Program-made: the position numbers and the translations under genes | In this document: one piece after another, positions 54,766-63,234 of the stretch | Position numbering within the stretch: position 1 is the first letter of the stretch | Layout of the letters: every line of letters begins with the position of its first letter | Source: Idiomarina rhizosphaerae | Lineage (GTDB): Bacteria > Pseudomonadota > Gammaproteobacteria > Enterobacterales > Alteromonadaceae | Assembly: GCF_024159085.1 (NCBI RefSeq) | Contig: NZ_JAMZDE010000006.1 | Span: 62,001-126,000 of the forward strand | Length of the DNA: 64,000 nt | Reading direction: 5' to 3' | Notes under the pieces: generated by a model | Databases searched by the model: none | Told to the model about the DNA's origin: nothing | The model's input: only the letters and a program-made list of their open reading frames with translations

Positions 54766-56706
54766 TTATTTATTCATTCGATTCTCTATCAAAGAATCTA
54801 CCACACTTGGATCGGCAAGCGTAGAGGTGTCACCGAGGTTTTCATACTCATTAGCGGCAATTTTACGCAGAATACGACGCATAATTTTACCGGAACGAGT
54901 TTTCGGTAAGCCTGTAGTCCAGTGAATTAAGTCAGGTGTTGCTATCGGGCTTAATTCAGAACGAACCCAGTTACGAACTTCTTTGGTGAGCTCGTCAGTA
55001 ACTTCCACGCCTTCCACAGGCGTTATATACACGTAGATACCCTGACCTTTTAAGTCATGCGGGTAGCCAACAACGGCCGCTTCGGCCACCGCTTTATGGG
55101 CTACCAGGGCACTTTCAATTTCAGCCGTACCCAAACGGTGTCCTGATACGTTCAGAACATCGTCCATGCGGCCGGTTATCCAATAGTAGCCATCGGAGTC
55201 ACGGCGGGCGCCGTCACCACTGAAATACATGCCTTTAAAAGTAGAAAAGTAGGTTTGCTCGAAACGTTCATGGTCGCCCCAAAGCGTGCGCATTTGGCCC
55301 GGCCAGGAGTCTTTAATAACCAACCCGCCTTCGGCTTCACCTTCCTGAATGTTGCCTTCGCTGTCAACCAGCGCGGGCTGAATACCAAAGAAAGGACGAG
55401 TCGCAGACCCTGGTTTCAAATCAGTTGCGCCCGGCAGAGGAGTAATCAAAATACCGCCGTTCTCGGTCTGCCACCAGGTATCCATAATAGGGCATTTGCC
55501 GTTACCAATAGCGCGGTGATACCACTCCCATGCTTCAGGGTTAATTGGTTCACCAACACTTCCCAGAATACGTAAGCTTTCACGAGTCGAGGTTTTGGCC
55601 GCTTCGTCGCCTTTAGCCATTAACGCACGGATAGCGGTTGGTGCCGTATAAAGAATATTCACTTTATGTTTATCGACAATTTCACCAATACGACCAACAC
55701 CCGGATAAGTGGGAACACCTTCAAACATCAGTGTAGTTGCGCCATTAGCCAATGGCCCGTAAACAATATAAGAATGGCCTGTAATCCAGCCAACATCGGC
55801 TGCACACCAGTAGACTTCGTCTTCCTGATAGTCAAAAACATACTCGTGGGTCATTGATGCGTACACCATATAACCACCGGTGGTATGTACAACCCCTTTA
55901 GGTTTGCCGGTTGAGCCCGAGGTATAGAGAATGAATAGCGGATCTTCAGCGTTCATCACTTCAGCCTGACACTCATCACTCACTTCACCAACTAATTCGT
56001 GCCACCAAACGTCACGGCCCTCTGTCCATTCAACCTCACCTTCGGTAACACGGCACACAATACTGTGCTCTAACGACGGGCAGGCATCATCTGACAATGC
56101 TTTATCAACGTTAGCTTTCAGACCAATGGTACTGCCACCTCGCCGACCTTCGTCAGCAGTAATAATGGCTTTTGCCTGACAGTCGTTAATACGGTCAGCA
56201 ATGGCATTAGGTGAAAAGCCACCAAAAATCACCGAATGCACCGCGCCAATGCGTGCACAAGCCAACATGGCGTAAGCCGCTTCCGGTACCATGGGCATAT
56301 AAATCGCGACGCGGTCACCTTTGCCAATACCTAATTTTTTCAGGCCATTAGCAAAACGGGATACCTCTTTATGTAGCTCGCGATAAGTGATGTGTTTGTC
56401 TACACTAGGGTCGTCGCCTTCCCAGATAATCGCAGTTTTATCTGCATTATTCGCGAGATGGCGGTCGACACAGTTATAACAAGCGTTTAAAGTGCCGTCT
56501 TCGTACCACTTGACGCTGACTTTTCCTGATTCAAAACTGGTGTTTTTTACTTTGTTGTAAGGTGTGAACCAAGTAATACGCTGTCCGTGTTCACTCCAAA
56601 ACCCTTCAGGATCGTCTATAGACTGTTGGTAAAGTTTTTTGTAACCGTCATTATCGATTTTGGCTTTTGCTTTAATGTGTTCAGGAACTGAATAGAGTTG
56701 CGACAT
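54766..56706 (-). CDS. acs: Acetyl-CoA synthetase
   Basis: Acs activates acetate to acetyl-CoA through acetyl-AMP. The 646-residue protein has the AMP-binding loop [67 protein letters not shown] hinge region, and the C-terminal Lys of [15 protein letters not shown] that is reversibly acetylated in this family. The ATG at 56706 has AAGGAGGAAG just upstream, preferred to a start eight codons earlier. It is the first gene of the leftward cluster and is divergent from the DcaP porin. Confidence 0.97.
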   Translation of the reverse strand: MSQLYSVPEHIKAKAKIDNDGYKKLYQQSIDDPEGFWSEHGQRITWFTPYNKVKNTSFESGKVSVKWYEDGTLNACYNCVDRHLANNADKTAIIWEGDDPSVDKHITYRELHKEVSRFANGLKKLGIGKGDRVAIYMPMVPEAAYAMLACARIGAVHSVIFGGFSPNAIADRINDCQAKAIITADEGRRGGSTIGLKANVDKALSDDACPSLEHSIVCRVTEGEVEWTEGRDVWWHELVGEVSDECQAEVMNAEDPLFILYTSGSTGKPKGVVHTTGGYMVYASMTHEYVFDYQEDEVYWCAADVGWITGHSYIVYGPLANGATTLMFEGVPTYPGVGRIGEIVDKHKVNILYTAPTAIRALMAKGDEAAKTSTRESLRILGSVGEPINPEAWEWYHRAIGNGKCPIMDTWWQTENGGILITPLPGATDLKPGSATRPFFGIQPALVDSEGNIQEGEAEGGLVIKDSWPGQMRTLWGDHERFEQTYFSTFKGMYFSGDGARRDSDGYYWITGRMDDVLNVSGHRLGTAEIESALVAHKAVAEAAVVGYPHDLKGQGIYVYITPVEGVEVTDELTKEVRNWVRSELSPIATPDLIHWTTGLPKTRSGKIMRRILRKIAANEYENLGDTSTLADPSVVDSLIENRMNK

Positions 56707-56770
56707 TACCTCTTCCTCCTTAATTCGCAAGATGGTATCTGTTGTACGTTTTAAAGGGCTTAAACACTAT

Positions 56771-56784
56771 TAGACCATAGTCTA
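56771..56784. promoter_or_regulatory. Short dyad in the acs-dcaP promoter region
   Basis: TAGAC and GTCTA flank four bases, 64 bases upstream of acs and 107 bases upstream of the porin. It is the clearest symmetry in the 185-base divergent region and could be bound by a NarL-type regulator such as CrbR. A TATACT at 56826-56831 may be the -10 box of the porin gene. Confidence 0.3.
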
Positions 56785-56891
56785 GATTGATAAAAATTGA
56801 CCAGTTAACGAGAATTAACAGCGTTTATACTTGGCATGACTAAAAAGTGCACAATCAAAAAATGACTATTTGGCTTACAGGGGAGAACACC

Positions 56892-58091
56892 ATGGCTAAA
56901 ACAAGTACCGCAAAAAAATTCACCTTAACGGCGGCAAGCGCTGCTGTACTAGGTGTTATGAGCTTAGGCGCTCAAGCTGACCAGACAGATATCGATTTCG
57001 GCGGTTACGTAAAACTGGATATGTTGGTATCTGATTACGCTGATGGGCAAGCACCTGCAAGTGCAAACATTGGACGTCAACAGTACATCCCAAGTATCAC
57101 TCCAGTTGGTGGTGAAGGCGATGATCTGACTACAGACTTTCATGCTCGGCAGTCGCGTTTCTTCCTGACCAGTAAAACCGAATTAGATAATGGTGAAACA
57201 CTGACCGGCCATATTGAAATGGACTTTCAGTTAACTCCTGATGGCGACGAGCGTATTTCAAACTCATACAACCCGCGTCTGCGTCAGGCCTTTCTTAAAT
57301 ACGGCAAATGGACCTTTGGTCAAACTTGGTCAAACTTTCAGGATCTAAACGTTCTGGCTGAATCTGTCGATTTCATCGGTATCACCGACGGTATTATCTT
57401 CGTTCGTCAGGCGCAGATTCGTTACACCTCAGGCGGCTTTAGCGCCTCTATCGAGAACCCTGAAACAACGGTTACAGAAACCAGAACCGGCGGCGTTGCG
57501 GCTCCGGGTGGGCGTATTGTCTCCAGCGATGGTTTTGTTCCGGATGTAACCTTTAAATACACCGGTAAAACAGACAACTTAACCTGGCAGGCATCAGCAC
57601 TTTTACGCCAGCTGGCTTACGATGTTCCACAAACCGGCGATGACGAAACAACTTTTGGTTATGGTGTTAGCCTTGGGGCTAAATACACCTTCGGCATGGA
57701 CGACATTCGTGCGTCAATCACCACAGGTTCTGGCTTAGGCCGCTACTTAGGTCTTAACACCTGGAATGGCGCCTACATTGACAGCAATGGTGAACTTGAA
57801 GCCATTGATTCAACGGGTGTTTCGTTTGCTTACCGTCACTTCTGGACTGAGAAATTACGCTCTAACGTTGTTTACTCGCGTGGCTGGGCAGATAACGATG
57901 AAGAGTTATTAGCATCTGTCAACCCAGCGACTTACACTGAATACACTCAGCGTCTTGCGTTTAACCTGATGTATTCACCAGCGTCTAACCTGACTTTTGG
58001 TGCTGAAATTTCACAAGCGAACCGTGAAACTGAAGCCAATGTTGACGGTGACTTAAACCGTTTACAGCTGATGGCTATGTATAAGTTTTAA
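56892..58091 (+). CDS. DcaP-type outer membrane porin
   Basis: The 399-residue precursor has a signal peptide ending near LGAQA-DQT and then a beta-barrel rich in aromatic strands: DIDFGGYVKLDMLVSDY, DFHARQSRFFLTSKTEL, IEMDFQL, RLRQAFLKYGKWTFGQTWSNF, ending LMAMYKF with a C-terminal Phe. This is the DcaP family of trimeric channels for organic acids. The ATG at 56892 follows GGGGAGAAC; a longer frame to 56847 has no such site. It is divergent from acs, which suggests uptake of acids coupled to the acetate switch. Confidence 0.85.
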   Translation: MAKTSTAKKFTLTAASAAVLGVMSLGAQADQTDIDFGGYVKLDMLVSDYADGQAPASANIGRQQYIPSITPVGGEGDDLTTDFHARQSRFFLTSKTELDNGETLTGHIEMDFQLTPDGDERISNSYNPRLRQAFLKYGKWTFGQTWSNFQDLNVLAESVDFIGITDGIIFVRQAQIRYTSGGFSASIENPETTVTETRTGGVAAPGGRIVSSDGFVPDVTFKYTGKTDNLTWQASALLRQLAYDVPQTGDDETTFGYGVSLGAKYTFGMDDIRASITTGSGLGRYLGLNTWNGAYIDSNGELEAIDSTGVSFAYRHFWTEKLRSNVVYSRGWADNDEELLASVNPATYTEYTQRLAFNLMYSPASNLTFGAEISQANRETEANVDGDLNRLQLMAMYKF

Positions 58092-58110
58092 TCAATAAAG
58101 TAGATACGGG

Positions 58111-58140
58111 CGCACAAAGAAATATGTTCTACTTTGTGCG
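58111..58140. terminator. Hairpin between the DcaP porin and ppx
   Basis: A 9-bp perfect stem (CGCACAAAG / CTTTGTGCG) with a twelve-base loop lies between convergent genes. An outer AGTAGA / TCTGCT pairing can extend it. Only a short T-rich end (TGTTTTC) follows on the plus strand. Confidence 0.6.
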
Positions 58141-58150
58141 TCTGCTGTTT

Positions 58151-59662
58151 TCAACAGACTAGCAGTTCGTAACCTAATTTATGGATAATTTTGGCCTCGG
58201 ACTCAAGTTGCATAGTAAGTACTGAATCCTCTTTAGCTGAACCTTTCAGTTGCAGTTTCAACGCCCCGTCTTCAACAATCGCCTCATCCAATGAGCTCGA
58301 GTTTTGCCTATCGCTGTTTAAAATAACGCCCAGACGCATAATTATCAGCATTTTAATGAGCTGATTCTGGCTAAAAAGAATCAGATCCGGGAATTCTGCG
58401 GTTTGTATTTTTTTACGAAAGTACCGAACAATGGTTGATAAGAACCGCTGTTCTTCGGCATTAAACCCGGGCATATAAGCGTGAGCTAAAATATAGCCAG
58501 AGTGCTTTTGGACACCACTGGCACTAATGCTTAACCCAACCTCGTGTAACTTAGCCGCACCTTCTAATAACACTTCCAAATCTTGTCCGGTGAGTCCCCA
58601 GCTTTCAGCTACGCTACCCCAAATTTGCTGAACCGTAGATAACACCCGCTGGGCTTGAGCCGAATCAACCGAGTAGCGTTGCGCTAAACTGTTGATGGTG
58701 CGCTCACGGACGTCCTGATGCAGCAAGACTTCGCCTGCCAGTTCATACAACACGCCTTCTCTTAGCGCAGAGTCGTGAGGAACCAGACGTTCAATTCCCA
58801 GTTCTTCGAAAATACCCAACAGCACCGCAACACCGCCAGCAATAGACTCTCTCCGCTCTGGTGAGACCCATTCTTTATTCAGTTTTTTTACCGACTCAGC
58901 TGCAATAAGATCCGTTCGACACCCCTGAAGCTGGGAATAAGTTATGCCCAGAGGTTGCTCGCCATCACGTTTCACAATCCACTGATAAATAGCCTTAATG
59001 GTTCCCGACGTACCGAAAACACTTTCTACCGGCTGCTCCGCCAAATAATTCGCTATAGGCTCAACATGCTGACGAGCCGATACAACCGCCTTATCAAAAC
59101 GTTTGGGGGTGATTTTCCCTGATGAGAAAAACTCTTTTGAAAAAGCCAGGCTTCCAATACTTCGCGAGCTTAAGAACTTCGGTTGGCGATTTTTTCCAAT
59201 AGCGAACTCAGTACTGCCTCCGCCAATATCAATAACCAGCTGAGAACCAGTAGATTCGGAACTGGTTTCTGCTACGCCACGAAAAATTAACCGGGCTTCT
59301 TCCCTGCCTGAAATGATTTCGATAGGAAACGGCAAGACTTTGGCGGCTTCAGCCAGAAATCGTTTACGATTCTTAGCTTTTCGCAAGGTGTGTGTAGCCA
59401 CAACTTTAACGGTATCGCGATGGAAACCTTCCAGCCGAACAGCGCATTGCCGGAGTGCTTCAACACCACGGTAAAGCGCAGCATCACTCAGGTGTCTATT
59501 AGAGAGGCCTTCTCCCAGTTGTACGGGTTGCTTGAATTTGAAAATAGGCTGAAGCTGACCTTCCACTAAACGCGCAATAATTAAATGAAAGCTATTGGAG
59601 CCAATATCCAAAGCAGCAAATTGCTTCGGGTCATTATTAGAGGTCTTTTTGTTGGCTTTCAT
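58151..59662 (-). CDS. ppx: Exopolyphosphatase
   Basis: Ppx releases phosphate from the ends of long polyphosphate chains and may also cleave pppGpp. The 503-residue protein has the ASKHA N-terminal FAALDIGSNSFHLIIA, VVATHTLRKAKN, and LVIDIGGGSTEFAIG, then the HD-like C-terminal domain (LHEVGLSIS, SGYILAHAYMPGF). The ATG at 59662 is supported by homology and gives a 26-base overlap with the ppk end; a longer frame from 59785 lies deep in ppk. Co-translation with ppk makes the polyphosphate cycle one unit. Confidence 0.95.
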   Translation of the reverse strand: MKANKKTSNNDPKQFAALDIGSNSFHLIIARLVEGQLQPIFKFKQPVQLGEGLSNRHLSDAALYRGVEALRQCAVRLEGFHRDTVKVVATHTLRKAKNRKRFLAEAAKVLPFPIEIISGREEARLIFRGVAETSSESTGSQLVIDIGGGSTEFAIGKNRQPKFLSSRSIGSLAFSKEFFSSGKITPKRFDKAVVSARQHVEPIANYLAEQPVESVFGTSGTIKAIYQWIVKRDGEQPLGITYSQLQGCRTDLIAAESVKKLNKEWVSPERRESIAGGVAVLLGIFEELGIERLVPHDSALREGVLYELAGEVLLHQDVRERTINSLAQRYSVDSAQAQRVLSTVQQIWGSVAESWGLTGQDLEVLLEGAAKLHEVGLSISASGVQKHSGYILAHAYMPGFNAEEQRFLSTIVRYFRKKIQTAEFPDLILFSQNQLIKMLIIMRLGVILNSDRQNSSSLDEAIVEDGALKLQLKGSAKEDSVLTMQLESEAKIIHKLGYELLVC

Positions 59663-61727
59663 AATCTCTCTTACGTCGCTTAAGATATCGGTGAATAGCG
59701 ACTTGTGAAGGCACCAGCGAACGGCCTTTAGGAGGAGCCAGCCGATCCGACTCAAAACAGTATTTATTCTGTTGTTCCGCATCAATAAAGCGTGACTTCG
59801 CTTTATCCTGCCACTGCAAATTCATAATTTTCAAAATATCAGTTTTCACCTCATCATCATAGATGGGTGCGGCAACTTCCACACGATGATCCAAGTTACG
59901 TGTCATTAAGTCGGCCGAAGCAATGAAGACTTCTTTCTTGCCTGCGTGCTCAAACACGTACACCCGGGCATGCTCCAGATAGCGGTCAACAATACTACGA
60001 ATTTCAATGTTCTCGCTGAGGTTTTCGATTCCAGGACGCAAAGAACACATGCCTCGCACTATGCCTCTAATTTTAACACCGGCACGCGACGCTCTATACA
60101 GTTGCACAATTAGGCTTTCGTCTTCTAAGTTATTCACTTTAAAAAACAGTTCTGCGGGTTTACCGGCTTTAGCCTGATCTATCTCGAACTCGATAAGATC
60201 ATTTATTCTCTGTCGCATATTTACCGGCGCTACCATTAAATGACGGAACTTATGTGCCCGGTAGGGTTGCTCAAGATAATGAAATACCGACTCAACATCG
60301 GTACAAATATCCGGCTGACAGGTAAATAAACTAAAATCGGTATAAATTTGTGCCGTTCCCTCGTGAAAGTTACCGGTTCCAATTACCGCATAACGCCGGT
60401 CAAGGTTACCCTCATTGCGATGAATCAGCACCAGCTTTGAGTGCACTTTAAGCCCATGAATGCCAAAGCTGACACGGACACCTGAGTCGGTTAATTCCTT
60501 TGCCCATTCAATGTTTGCTTCTTCATCGAACCGAGCCTGAAGCTCAACCATAACGGTCACATGCTTCCCGTTTTGCACCGCATCCATCAAGGAACGTATT
60601 ACCCGTGAATTGGGCGCCACCCGATAAATACACATTGAGATTCGGGTCACTTTAGGGTCATAAGCAGCCTGCCGGACAAATTCGGTAAAATGCGAAAACC
60701 TGTGGTACGGGTAATACAAAGCGATATCGCTTTTCTGAATGGCATCAAACACATTATCAAAGTGTGAGAATTTCGGATGAAATAACACCGGCAAAGCTTT
60801 GTGCGTCAGTGATTTTTTGCCTAAGTGCGGAAACTTAGCGAAATCCCGTGTATTGCGATAACGCCCCCCAGCTACAAAAGAGTCAAATTGCGTTAGCTGC
60901 AGCTTTTTGCTTAGAAAGGCGAGCATTTCTTCCGGCATTGCGCGGTCGTAAACTAAACGTACAGGATCAGCCTTCACCCTTTGCTTTAAGCCTTCTTCCA
61001 TACGTTCAAGCAAGCTTTGTTCAATATCATCTGAAGGGCGGTATTCCGCGTCCCTGGTGGTTTTAAACGAAAAAGCCCGCAGTTGCTTGAATGGAATAAT
61101 TCCCTTAAACAGCACCTCTAAATTCAATTGCATAATATCATCTAGAAAGAGGAGCTTATGCTTCTTACTGTGCCCCTTAGCAGGCAACTTAATAAAGCGA
61201 TCCATCTGATCAGAAGGCACTTCCAGCAGCGCATATTGTTTGTCATCAGAGTTTATAATTTCAACACAAAGGTAGGTTTCATCTTCGCGGATAATATTAG
61301 AAAGGTTCCCTTTACCATTAACCCATATAGGCACAATAAAACGCTGTACTTTTTCTGTGAAAAAGCGCTTCAGCCTTTGCTTTTCTTCCTCGTTCAACTG
61401 GTCAATGCTTAGTAGCGAAATACCATTTTTTCTTAAAGTTTCTAATACTTCTTCCAGTACTTCATCAAAACGTTTTTGCAGCAACACAACCTTTTTTTGC
61501 AGCTGTGCCATTAGCTGCTCATATTGTTCACGCTCTTCTGTCGCCTGACTAAAGAAAATACGGCGCTTTACATCAGCCACGCGCACCTGAAAAAACTCAT
61601 CCATATTACTGGAAAAAATTCCGAGAAAGCGAATTCGTTCAATTGCCGGAACCGTGCTGTCAGCAGCCTCTTGCAACACCCGTTCATTAAAGGAAAGCCA
61701 GCTTAGTTCTTTATTAAAAAATTTCAT
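59637..61727 (-). CDS. ppk: Polyphosphate kinase 1
   Basis: Ppk1 reversibly polymerises the gamma phosphate of ATP into polyphosphate at the inner membrane. The 696-residue protein starts FFNKELSWLSFNERVLQEA (N domain), continues with the head domain, and has the two PLD-like catalytic parts: the phosphorylated His429 in IHGLKVHSKLVLI and the second His in NLDHRVEVAAPI. No Shine-Dalgarno is visible before its ATG. A good Pho box lies 62 bases upstream, so phosphate starvation should induce it. Confidence 0.97.
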   Translation of the reverse strand: MKFFNKELSWLSFNERVLQEAADSTVPAIERIRFLGIFSSNMDEFFQVRVADVKRRIFFSQATEEREQYEQLMAQLQKKVVLLQKRFDEVLEEVLETLRKNGISLLSIDQLNEEEKQRLKRFFTEKVQRFIVPIWVNGKGNLSNIIREDETYLCVEIINSDDKQYALLEVPSDQMDRFIKLPAKGHSKKHKLLFLDDIMQLNLEVLFKGIIPFKQLRAFSFKTTRDAEYRPSDDIEQSLLERMEEGLKQRVKADPVRLVYDRAMPEEMLAFLSKKLQLTQFDSFVAGGRYRNTRDFAKFPHLGKKSLTHKALPVLFHPKFSHFDNVFDAIQKSDIALYYPYHRFSHFTEFVRQAAYDPKVTRISMCIYRVAPNSRVIRSLMDAVQNGKHVTVMVELQARFDEEANIEWAKELTDSGVRVSFGIHGLKVHSKLVLIHRNEGNLDRRYAVIGTGNFHEGTAQIYTDFSLFTCQPDICTDVESVFHYLEQPYRAHKFRHLMVAPVNMRQRINDLIEFEIDQAKAGKPAELFFKVNNLEDESLIVQLYRASRAGVKIRGIVRGMCSLRPGIENLSENIEIRSIVDRYLEHARVYVFEHAGKKEVFIASADLMTRNLDHRVEVAAPIYDDEVKTDILKIMNLQWQDKAKSRFIDAEQQNKYCFESDRLAPPKGRSLVPSQVAIHRYLKRRKRDYESQQKDL

Positions 61728-61788
61728 AGCGTAGACATGGCAACAGATACATCATGCGACTAGCCTAGCGTATTCGGGCTGTATTTTT

Positions 61789-61806
61789 ATGACAGTAATA
61801 TGACAG
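61789..61806 (-). promoter_or_regulatory. Pho box upstream of ppk-ppx
   Basis: On the minus strand CTGTCATATTACTGTCAT agrees with the E. coli PhoB consensus (two CTGTCAT-like repeats, 11-base period) at 17 of 18 positions. It ends 61 bases before the ppk ATG. Confidence 0.85.
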
Positions 61807-61829
61807 TCGCGTTATAAAACGCGACTGTC
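61802..61829. terminator. Hairpin after phoA overlapping the ppk Pho box
   Basis: A 12-bp perfect stem (GACAGTCGCGTT / AACGCGACTGTC) with a four-base loop begins 22 bases beyond the phoA stop. It lacks a T-run on either strand. One stem arm forms part of the first PhoB half-site. Confidence 0.6.
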
Positions 61830-61851
61830 GGAGGGAACTTACAAAAAGGGG

Positions 61852-63159
61852 TTATTTAACGACTTTTATTAACTGCTTGCCAATATCAGTATTGTCCATA
61901 TAGCCACCGAAATTCTCGCTATACGGGCCGGCGGCAAAGACCGGAACATCAACACCGGTGTGCCCGCTGGTTGTCCAGCCGGTACCAGTAATATCACCAG
62001 TTATATAGACCAACGCCTGATGCAGGGCCTCTTGTTGCTCTTCACCTTCTGCTTCCGCGGCAATAGCAAGCTCATCAAGATATTCCTGAGTCAGCTCAAA
62101 GTTAACTTTGTCGGCTACATACTCCGCCCAGTTATCAGTATCCATGGTAGCCATTTCCTTACTCATGGAGGCAATAGAGCTTTCAATTTTCATAACACGG
62201 TCAGAATGCCAGGCATACTCACCGTCTCGCCCTAATGTCAGGCCGCCAGTTGAATGATCAGCCGTCATAACAATTAAGGTATTGGGGTTCTTTTCGCGGT
62301 ACTCGCTCACCACTTTCAATGCGCGGTTTAGCCCGTCCATTTCGTGTACGGCACAAGCGATGTCATTAGCATGACCACACCAGTCAATTTCGCTGCCTTC
62401 AATCATTAAAGCGAACGGCTGCTGCTTTTTATCTAGTAAACGCAAAGCGGTACGTGTCATATTGGCCAACGCATCAACATCGCCATCAATAGCAAAAGGC
62501 AGACCTTTTTCCGCAAAAAGCCCCATCACAGGCGTAGTCTCAACAGAGCTCAGCTTTTGCATATCGGTTACTACCTGCATACCGTGCTCCGGCAATACAT
62601 CCAGCCAGTTTTTGTCGTCACGGTTAAAATAGCTTTGTCCGCCACCTAGCATCACATCAAAAGACGGCTTACCTTCAACCACCTGAGTCGCAATTTTATC
62701 GGCTATTTGGTTATATTCGTAGCGCGACGGGTGATGAGTGAAAAACGATGCCGGTGTTGCATGGTTAACTTGGGATGTGGATACCGAGCCGGTTGACCAG
62801 CCATTCTCACGAGCCAGTTCCATAATGCTTTGCAGTGGGTATTTATCTGAATCGACCGCAATAGCCCCGTTATAGCTTTTCACACCCGTGGCCAAAGCGG
62901 TTGCACCTGCGGCTGAGTCGGTAACCCAGGTATTATCATCCGGATAGGTGGTTGCGGCGCCTTTCAGCATGGCATCAAACTCAGTTTCAGCAATAGTTTT
63001 GCTGTCTAAATCAGACATGGCATAACGGTACGCGCTAATATATTCAAACCCCATACCATCACCAATAATATAAATAATATTGGGTTTCTGTTCTTCTGCC
63101 TGCACCATTGTTGATGCCAAAGCCAGTCCAATACCGGCTGCCAATGCTTTGAGTTTCAT
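61852..63159 (-). CDS. phoA: Alkaline phosphatase (PhoA family)
   Basis: A periplasmic zinc- and magnesium-dependent phosphomonoesterase of 435 residues. The signal peptide ends near MVQA-EEQ. Metal and active-site blocks are IIYIIGDGMG, VTDSAAGATALATG with nucleophile Ser82, MIEGSEIDWCGHAND, MTADHSTGGLTLG and the C-terminal SGHTGVDVPVFAAGPYS. The ATG at 63159 has AAAGGAG eight bases upstream; a start 13 codons earlier is unlikely. It is preceded by a Pho box with well-spaced -10, and is followed by the Pho-regulated ppk-ppx. Confidence 0.95.
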   Translation of the reverse strand: MKLKALAAGIGLALASTMVQAEEQKPNIIYIIGDGMGFEYISAYRYAMSDLDSKTIAETEFDAMLKGAATTYPDDNTWVTDSAAGATALATGVKSYNGAIAVDSDKYPLQSIMELARENGWSTGSVSTSQVNHATPASFFTHHPSRYEYNQIADKIATQVVEGKPSFDVMLGGGQSYFNRDDKNWLDVLPEHGMQVVTDMQKLSSVETTPVMGLFAEKGLPFAIDGDVDALANMTRTALRLLDKKQQPFALMIEGSEIDWCGHANDIACAVHEMDGLNRALKVVSEYREKNPNTLIVMTADHSTGGLTLGRDGEYAWHSDRVMKIESSIASMSKEMATMDTDNWAEYVADKVNFELTQEYLDELAIAAEAEGEEQQEALHQALVYITGDITGTGWTTSGHTGVDVPVFAAGPYSENFGGYMDNTDIGKQLIKVVK

Positions 63160-63188
63160 ACCACGACTCCTTTGTGAATAACCTAACC

Positions 63189-63223
63189 AGTATACCAAAG
63201 CGCGAATGTCAGGAATATGACGA
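63189..63223 (-). promoter_or_regulatory. PhoB-type promoter of phoA
   Basis: On the minus strand the Pho box-like TCGTCATATTCCTGACAT (63223-63206) agrees with the consensus at about 13 of 18 positions. It is followed after eleven bases by TATACT (63194-63189), the usual Pho box to -10 spacing. No separate -35 is needed. Confidence 0.75.
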
Positions 63224-63234
63224 TAGCCGCAGAA

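Noticed and set aside
56820-56850. Sigma54 promoter upstream of the DcaP porin
   Set aside because: TTGGCATGAC with a later TGC looks similar, but the GG to GC spacing is wrong.
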